From assembly GCA_946803715.1 (NCBI GenBank), contig CAMPET010000002.1:1-56848 (forward strand): 56,848 nucleotides of DNA. Reading direction: 5' to 3'. The translations under genes were made by a program, and so were the position numbers. A model generated the notes under the pieces. The model saw nothing but the letters and a program-made list of their open reading frames with translations, did not search any database and was not told the DNA's origin. Within the stretch, counting starts at the first letter, position 1. Each line of letters opens with the position of its first letter. This document shows positions 48,797 to 56,848 of the stretch, one piece after another. The DNA is from Beroe ovata (Eukaryota; Ctenophora; Nuda; Beroida; Beroidae).

Positions 48797-51700
48797 GTGA
48801 AGATACCGTTACTGAGTGTAGGGATTCATGACGTTGTACTGTTTAAGGGACTGTTTTGGTACTAAGAGTGGTACGCGTTTCACGTGACTTGCTTCTTATT
48901 GTGATGGAATCAGTAGAGAAGCTCTATATTATTCAAGCGCTATATTAAGTTAGGCCTGGTAAAAGTTCAAGTGATATAAAAATCTATGAGTTATCAAGGG
49001 GAAGCCAGTTGTCATGACAATACGAGAACTACCTGTGAGTTTGACAGTTATAACCCGATGGAGCTTGCTTTTGCCTACTTCTGACGGAGTACTATCACAA
49101 ACTTCAACAAGTTTGCTATTTTGTGAAGCTTCACATGATGGCAGGTCTATTGTGTGTTTGAACGCTACGGAAATTCACGAAAGCCATAATATGTTTTGTC
49201 AGTCTTGGATAAAATTGTCAATTGTCCATTGTCACACAGCGGAGCAGCATTTGTGTGTGTAAATTGTTAGCCAATGCCACTCGTTTGTGCTGACTGGATC
49301 ACGTTTTTTAATAGACCTCAACTTCATATGTATGCGGTACTTATAGTAGTGTATGAGTATCATTAAGGTGGCAATCAAAAAAGCATGATATGTGGTCAAG
49401 TGCTCAACATGAATTGGACATTAGCGAAGCTGATCGAACAGCTAATTCCAAAAGCACTTGAATATGCTTTTCTCCAGAAACGCACACTCAAACATTCAGA
49501 CACACACACGCATACAAACGCGCACACACACAAGCATACGCATACACACACACACTGACACACTGACACACACACACACAATTAGGTGTAAATGTGTGAG
49601 GGTGTTAGAGCGTGTCTCTGTTAATTGGCTGAAGGTGGGGTATGTGTCAGTTATTGTGTCAACTATTATTATTGCACATATTGCACGCACTGTGTTACCT
49701 ACATATTATGTGCGGGTTTGAGGGAGGAGTGTTCCAGAAATAGTGGCAATAATCTGGGATATTCTGGAGCTTCAATTGAATTTGGATCTTGAACAGACTT
49801 GTCTCATGGAGTAGATATACTAACTACTAACGTCTGAGTACCTAGTCTTGGCTATAGTAGCTGCTGCGATATTGGTAAAATATTAGGGTGAAAGCTATCC
49901 AGATCGGTTTAATGGATGGCACTTCTCAAGAAGAACTCTGAGTTCGGTGAACGGGTACAAGTTCCTATATTCAGTAGGATTTGTGTATTTGGCAAAATAT
50001 CGGCGGATGCGTACATTTCCAGGAAAGCAGAAAAAGGATGGAAATGATAGAGAATCTGAATATGAAACTGCACGTCATGTATGGCATGTGGCATGTATAC
50101 TATAGTAAGAACAAGATTTGGAAGACAAATGCCACATTTGTGCCACGCAACTGCCACACAACAAAACACACTGTTTTTGATGAAGACGTACACGCTTTGT
50201 TAGCAGATATGTGTCTTGCAAGATATCTCTGAAAAGACTTGTGTGTTTCAGCAGTAATATAGTAATTGCACGTGCTCATATTAGTCGTGAGATATAAGTG
50301 CTCGATCGTGCTTCAAGCATATATATATTCGTAATATTCTTATAGTTAACCACCCTGACATATAAGTACCCAAGTTGCCTAATAAACTTTACCTCGAACA
50401 CTAAAAATATACGCTATATAATATGTAGATCATATAGTCATCATGTCTGTCGCCCGAGTCTCGTTTTTCAATGTTGTGTGACACTGCTCGATGGAGAATT
50501 ATGGGTCAAAGGGTAGCTACGTTCTTATCGTGAGTGTTTATCACAGTTTCTCTTGTTTTTCGTGGAAAAAACATTCATTTTCAGGCGTTTTTGTGTGAAA
50601 ATCATTCGTTTGAGGGAGAAGGGAGGGTTGATGACGGCACTAAAGTACAGCTGCCATGTCATATTTTACGGAATTCCTATTTTGACGCGTCATATGTTGT
50701 ATGCGGCTCATATGTTATGTTAGCGTACAATTCACGGATTATTGATCGTGATATGGTACAGACTGGATCCCGCTGGGCTATCCTCCTCCTCCTTCAAAAA
50801 TGTTACTTCTGAACTGTGTGAGATGCGCAGTATATGCGAGTACAAAATGACGAGTAAATATCCTATAGTTGACCTATATTTTGTTACACTTTACTCCTCT
50901 TTTTTTGCGGGATCCACGAATATTGGTGTCTATCAGGTTTTTTGCAGTCCTCTTGGGATCTCCTTACCAAAACAAAGCCGTCTTTGAAGAGCCCCATTCT
51001 GTTCCTGAGTTCGGACTGATATGTTCGGTGTTGATCTCAGTGTGCCGGCACTAGAGGCTGGCCCGAATCAACGGGCCCATATAGTTAGTCCAACAGCTTT
51101 TGCAATGAGATTTACACATAGGCATGATGTTTTGGGGAACATTCAGTTTTTCAGCATCTGCATAGCGTATTAGCATAACCATAGCATGATGCATCAATTA
51201 TATCAGAGGGAAATCAAAATCTTCATAGCATCAGCATCATCAAATTTTATGCCCGATGATCATGCTGTTCATGATCGCCATGATAATGATCGCACAAAAG
51301 CCCATTACCGTACTTTTTCATACCAAGATCATTATCATTTGATAACCGATTATAACGGTTTCGATTCTCAGACTAACTCTTAAACCACTGCATCACGTTT
51401 TGAGCTATATAAACGGGTATAATGGTAGTCTATAGTTGTTGATAATGATAACAAATGATCACTCGTTTATGATATGTCCTCATTCCTCATACTAAGAAAA
51501 CTGTTTGTCAGTTTGGTGGACGTGGTTCTTGTCTACATATTGTAAGCGGTATTTCTGCCAAACTATATGATACCCTCTGCCTACTTATATACGACGTATC
51601 AAATGCGTATAATAGTGGGAAACGGGGTCAGATGGGGGATTATCGTATGCCACGCGCCATGCACAGGGATTCGGCCATTTAATTCGGCCATTTAATTGGC

Positions 51701-54700
51701 CGAGTTATAATGTTAATGAAAATATATCCGCCCTCAATCCGGTAAAGTCGATTTCAATCCGGTGAAAACTCCGGTGAAATCTCCGGTCAATCTACGGTGA
51801 AATCCCCACTGAACGTGATCGGTGGAGGGGTAATTATACTGATCATATATATATCGTCTCGCGTGGCACTGAAATCGTCATTTGACTGTGGTGTGTAACT
51901 CAGGGTGGAACGGGGGAGATCTCAGTCTCTGATCATCTACCCCCGGAATCGATATTCCCAACAAAACGTGACTTCCAGAGTTATAATATGGATATGTATT
52001 GGCGCTACTTTATATTATAGTGTCCTCTATAGATAATGAAGCTCTGTATGTTATGTGCAGCTGAGAGAGAACTGATGATCAGACAAATGATCGAGAGAGA
52101 ATAAGAACTGTAATTGTCCACATATGTATCTGATGAAAGTGGGTGTGGCAGATATCATCAGATATTCACAGTGATATGATGGACTGATATATATAGCTGA
52201 CAGTTTCATTCTTTCAATTTATCTGTTCAGTTCTCCGTCCTTCCTCTTCTTATTTTCTCGGTGTCTCCTGATCTAGATCAGGTGAGCGGAAAGTTTCTCG
52301 TGTTGGATATGCCCATGAAATAGATATGGCTGGTGAAAAGACGACTTCCCCCTCCCCCTTCCCTCCCTCCAGCTCCCCCTTCCCTCCCCTGAGCTCACCC
52401 TTCCCTCCTCCTCCCCACCACGACCCCCCACCGCACAGCAAAANCCTTCCCTCCACCCCTCAGCTCACCCTTCCCTTCTCATCCCTTCAGCTCCCCCTCT
52501 CGGCTCTGCCAATGACTGATACAAACAAGCCGGCGGCCACGGGGTGGGGTTTATAAATAATCAAACTCACACTACATTGTCAGCTGATTGAAAGAAATTA
52601 CGACTAATTTATGAGAGAGGCGAGAATTTAATATACGCAGAGTAATATTTTATTCAAATCACAAGTGGAATCGGATCGCATTCTCCCAGCCCCTTCTCTC
52701 TGCGGCCCCTCCGCCCGGCCCTATGTAATTGTACATATTGCTAATTTGGAGTGAGAGCCAATTAGCAGAATCCATGAGAGCCCTGATAAATTTGTATAAT
52801 TTTTTGTGTGGATAGGCTATTGGTAATTGTTACCTATATAATGTAAACCTAGCCCTCTGAAGGCTTTGTGGCTTTGTAACGAGAGTGGATATATATTATA
52901 GTTGTTACACGAATTGTTACTGTGACAGTATTTATAGAATGTTCAAGGCAATACTAGTTACTATTTTATTACTATTGAAATTAACAATTTGACTTATATC
53001 ATTAGTAAAAATTTGCTTTGTGATTTTATAGCGCTGCACTTGAACGCATTGAAGCCAGCTATTGTGTTGAAAAAGTCTGCCAAGTCAGTTCATTTTCAAT
53101 TTATGTTCTTTCCTTTTCTCAGATTCCTTCGAAAATTCAAAATTCCCTCATTGATGTAAGGTTTTTCTGCTTCTTGGATCTCTTCATAAACGCAGATATC
53201 ATCATATATTGCCACGCCCATTTTTGACAGTTACAATTTGCGGAGAATATATGACTTTTTTACAAAAAATATACTCATCTTTTTTACAAAAAATATGTAT
53301 ACATCTTTCATCGGATTTGGTTGAAGTATATGAAAAGACTCTTTCATAAATTGACACATAACATCTCTCATTTAGTGATGAAAACTTTTGTTACTGAGAA
53401 TGTGTGAAAAAGTAGGGAGTTTATGCTATTTGAACTTCCATTATTCATTCATTCCTTAATACTTTATAATGGGATATCATTTTTTCCTCTGTTCAATACT
53501 TTGTAGACGTATTTACAGAAGTTGTAACTAGGAAGTCTTTCCTGCATATCTTGATCCAGCCAGCTAGATACATCATTCTAACTTCAAAGATTCTTTCTAC
53601 AATCTCGTGTGTCCAATGATTTAGCTCATGTATATATTGTGATGCAGCCATGTGCTCAAGCATAATTCCTCCACACTTCGTATCATGGGACCTGCCTTCT
53701 TATATCCGTCACATATTGTGTTGTAAATCGACATTATGATGAAGTCAATAATAAGTGCTACTGAAGATATGAATAGGAGACCATGCGATAATAGCAACAT
53801 TTCTATTGAGCTGTGTGTGTGTGTTGTAACTCTTTTGAGACATTGTGCTCAACCATGCGTAACGTGTTGGGTGTAAGAAGTAACGTGATGGGTGTAAGAA
53901 GTAACGTGATGGGTGTAAGAAGTAACGTGATGGGTGTAAGAAGTAACGNCGACCTACAGTCCCCCGACCTACAGTCCCCCGACCTACAGTCCTATACCCG
54001 GGTGTAAGAAGTAACGTGTTGGGTGTAAGAAGTAACGTGATGGGTGTAAGAAGTAACGTGTTGGGTGAAAGGAGGAGGTCCAGCTGCTATTGTCACCACT
54101 GCTCAAAAGTTGGTAAAAATGAGTGCATCTTTATAGTTGGGTGACGACTTTTTCCTGATTGAACTTCTCTCTTCGGATGAGTGCAGCTCAATTTTCTATC
54201 TTCTCTTATTTTCCGATATACCTGATCTCTGACCTATCTTCTCAGGAATTGCACTGTATTTCTCCTACTACCTAGAAGTTTCACCATTCAGCTGTTTTTA
54301 ACAACGATCTATAAGTGTCTGCTTGTAGCTAAAGAACGGAAGACAGTTTCAATAGACAATATATTCTTTCACCTGCTTTCCTAGCAAAGCCTATACTTGT
54401 TGTAAAACCTATATTAGAGCTGCTACCCACATATTACGATAGACTTGACAAATCGCTCATTTTATGATTCATAGCTATTTTGAGTACTGCTTGGGTTTCG
54501 GTATTACATATTCATGAACATAAATACGATACGATATGACATATTTCACTTGTTTTTCCGATATTAATCTAAATCACACCTGCTGTTTTTTCCAATTTTC
54601 GATATTGAGCTATCATTATGGTGATAGAGAGAAGGGGAAAAAGCACCTGTCATCAGGAAAATGTCATGTCATTTGACATGATCGATCAACAAACAAACAC

Positions 54701-54942
54701 ACTCGATCAAACCAGACTCATTTTACTACAGCACAATAATATAAAGTGTGTCTTGTCTAGATTTATCTGTTTGTGTGTGTTCTTGGTCTATCATTGTTTT
54801 ATATCACAGCTCTAGTTTTTCATATAGCTCTTAAAGACATCTCACTCACACACCACACAGGCTTATATCGCTATAGAACTCGATCTTGATCGTTTTTATA
54901 TCCCAAGCTTCTACTTAGGACAACTTTTGAGCCTTCGCCTGA
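48797..54942. other. Non-coding region, no supported gene
   Basis: About 6.1 kb of AT-rich sequence with a CA microsatellite (49498-49582), a pyrimidine-rich tract with a single N (52344-52505, N at 52444), and the 53860-54069 minisatellite. A short ATG frame at 49016 (MTIRELP) meets a GTGAGT donor in phase 0 and might be another first exon, but seven codons are too few to judge. Other ORFs below 95 codons show no family. Confidence 0.5.
53860..54069. repeat. 21-bp minisatellite TAACGTGATGGGTGTAAGAAG
   Basis: Seven or more units with T/A variation at one site, interrupted at 53949 by an N and by three copies of a different 16-bp unit (CGACCTACAGTCCCCC, 53950-53995) before the first unit resumes at 54000. 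Either a composite array or a misassembled one. Confidence 0.9.
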
Positions 54943-55475
54943 TCACTGATCACGTATATGACTTTCATTTTTCATTCCATTGTCCGGTGACTTCTTAGCG
55001 GGATCATATAGATGAACTTGAGTGAATTTTTCAGAACGGTCTATGATATAGATTTCATAGCTGGATGATTTGCGATATATTTCACTGTAAGAAGGAATTC
55101 CAACTCTATAATAGTCATGCACTTCACCTCTTCTTCCACTCTCATCTATAATATGGAGAAGAGAGCACAGAGTTTGTTTAAATATAAAATTGCTGCTTTG
55201 ATTCAAATATAAATATAGGTATGTATTTGCTATAATACTTATTATACTGCTGATCATATTTCCCAAGAGTTTACAATCAAGCTTACTATTATATAACCCA
55301 TCCCATTATTATGTACGCTTATATTCTGTTTATATATCAGCTTATACTTACAGTTAATATACAATCCTATGATTTGTAGATCAGCATAAGAGCTATCCGC
55401 TGATCTGACCTCCTGCCCTATTGACTCTCCAGCCCAAATATCGTTTTTGAATATTATCTTTTTCTCATACACTTT
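54943..55475 (-). CDS. Two terminal exons of an unrecognised gene
   Basis: Exon 55352-55475 follows a CAACAG acceptor and encodes KVYEKKIIFKNDIWAGESIG, EVRSADSSYADLQIIGLYIN, ending at AACT|GTAAGT in phase 1. Exon 54943-55145 follows an ATATTATAG acceptor, restores the frame, and encodes ESGRRGEVHDYYRVGIPSYS, EIYRKSSSYEIYIIDRSEKF, HLYDPAKKSPDNGMKNE to TGA. The composition (many Tyr and Ser, SYADL, polar) would suit a receptor cytoplasmic tail. A hydrophobic then basic stretch (LIGALILRIKKQRRNN) lies upstream on the same strand at about 55848-55895, but I could not connect it. No family recognised. Confidence 0.5.
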
Positions 55476-56173
55476 CTGTTGATTAACATAAAGTATTTTG
55501 TTGATTATCACTGAGCAAAAGCTTAAGAATTCGATGAGTATTCGGCGGAAATTTAGAGCATTTTTGAAGACAGATATTATTGATATTGAGTGACACTAAC
55601 TTCTATCCTCTCTTCTTTCCCTTGAGAATGGCACTTCCTGCTATAGGGCGACCTATCCTCCTCCTCCTTTTGGAGGTGTTGACCAGTTTTCTAATTTTTG
55701 AACATATGACAGAGCGGAACATATTTCTGAAATGATTTTGGCGCATAAAAATGCGCACAAGGTTGTATCATAGTCGTATATACGCGCATTTCTAGACATA
55801 TGAGATTCTAGTTTTTGTATATTATATAAACGTGCCATGAGTAGCATATTATTTCTCCTCTGCTTTTTTATCCTAAGGATGAGGGCTCCGATCAAATATT
55901 TTGATCATTCTCGGTTTTAATCCCCCCTAAATTCCAGAAATATTTCCTTGCATTTTACATGCATTATCTTTAACTTTTTGTGATAGTTTCCGTATGTTTT
56001 CCATTTTAGAACACTTTATTTTCCAGTAATCATCTTCCCACCTTATTAGTAAAATGTGAGAGTGAAAGTGAGAGACTGAATTATGACGCCCGATGTAAGA
56101 ATGAATACGGGCAAGCACACAGTGATATAAGATGATGTATCAATGAGATCTATCATCATTGTATGCTGGTGGA

Positions 56174-56779
56174 ATGCAAAGCTCGCATGATTCAGCATAT
56201 TGTCCGTCTCTCCCTGCCCCTCCCTCCCCTCCTCCTTCCTCATGGTCGGGAGGAAGCTGGGGTGGAGGGTGCTGTGCTGGAGGGTGTCTGAGGAGGCCCG
56301 ACGTCCACACTCCCCCTCCACCCTCCCCACCCCCTCCTTCAGAAATCCACAGATCCACAGTTGGTAACCGTAGCAACCAGAATGGGGGACATCAACACTC
56401 GAATTATCCGAGATACCAACAGAAATCAGACTATCAGCATCCAAAAGAACACTCAAACCTGGAGGAGAACACTCAAGCAAAGGAAAACCATCCCACCGAA
56501 TTCGACCGACATCCTCAGCATTCAGGAATGAACGGATCGATCACGACCCAAGTCGATATCGAGTACCGGATTCGAAACACCAGCGAGACTCCCAATCATA
56601 CTCCAGTTCATGCGGGTGATCACCATGGTAACCATGGTAACCATGACAACCATCCTCGATACGAGGACTGGGATACCGAGCGAGGAGTGAGCTATCCTTC
56701 TCTCAGCTCCTCGCTCTCGTCATCTGATGATGAACAGGATGAGTTGATTCTCTGTGGATTGTGGAACTCGAGCAAACAG
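56174..56779 (+). CDS. Putative large alternative first exon
   Basis: From ATG 56174, 202 codons run open to AAACAG|GTGTGT in phase 0. The first 50 residues are Pro/Ser/Gly-rich (LPAPPSPPPSSWSGGSWGGG, HTPPPPSPPPPSEIH), then Asn/His/Gln-rich, and the end is acidic (PSLSSSLSSSDDEQDELILC, GLWNSSKQ). Codon use and the charged Ser-rich end look coding and disordered. Palindromic CCATGGTAACCATGGTAACC (56623-56642), itself X-box-like, encodes the His-Gly-Asn repeats. The donor lies at the start of a TG microsatellite, which weakens it. The shared downstream exons would be outside the window. Confidence 0.5.
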
Positions 56780-56800
56780 GTGTGTGTGTGAGTGTGTGTT

Positions 56801-56834
<34 letters not shown>

Positions 56835-56848
56835 GTTGTGTGTGTGTG
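56780..56848. repeat. (TG)n microsatellite at the window end
   Basis: TG-rich tract with GAG and TTTG interruptions, running off the right edge. Confidence 0.9.

Noticed and set aside
56046-56480. Minus-strand ORF of 144 codons
   Set aside because: Antisense to the Pro/Ser-rich plus-strand exon, which has the better codon pattern and an in-phase donor.

Overview
The window reads as nuclear DNA from an invertebrate animal. Genes are split by GT-AG introns, non-coding DNA is AT-rich with many microsatellites, and the protein families are metazoan: TIMP, thyroglobulin type-1, TIL, ShKT and Ig. The sequence alone does not fix the phylum. A sponge or another early-branching marine animal is plausible but is inference. 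Two sized N gaps (10760-11067, 38606-38794) and several single Ns mark a draft assembly.

Left end (1-3078), minus strand: an N-terminal exon of EMC2 (ER membrane complex subunit 2), then a complete holocarboxylase synthetase (biotin-protein ligase) gene whose coding region has no intron. Its upstream flank carries a GC-rich imperfect foldback element.

3079-19000, minus strand: one very large secreted mosaic gene. I could chain 34 exons (about 2,254 codons) with every splice phase matching. Order: signal peptide, TIMP/netrin module with the exact TIMP Cys1-Cys3-Cys13 start, alternating TIL and thyroglobulin type-1 (Tg1) domains around a Ser/Thr-rich mucin-like exon and a ShKT domain, one 1.8-kb exon with eight complete Tg1 repeats, an Ig-like domain, and a C-terminal region I do not recognise. 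In other proteins TIMP domains block metalloproteinases, TIL domains often block serine proteases and Tg1 domains can block cysteine (and some aspartic) cathepsins. The gene therefore looks like one polypeptide carrying three protease-inhibitor classes.

19001-56848 is mostly non-coding. On the plus strand a series of short putative coding exons (28385-30140, 40702, 41953, 43331, 47332, 56174) all end in donors of the same phase (0). This suggests alternative first exons of one large gene whose shared body lies beyond the right edge. A two-exon terminal piece of an unrecognised minus-strand gene lies at 54943-55475.

Dispersed structure: a 13-bp motif TTTATGAAGGAG[C/T], 15 exact copies plus near matches, inside and outside genes; many RFX/X-box-like palindromes of the GTTRCCATGGYAAC type; and a repeat with a unit of about 547 bp forming short arrays at three loci.
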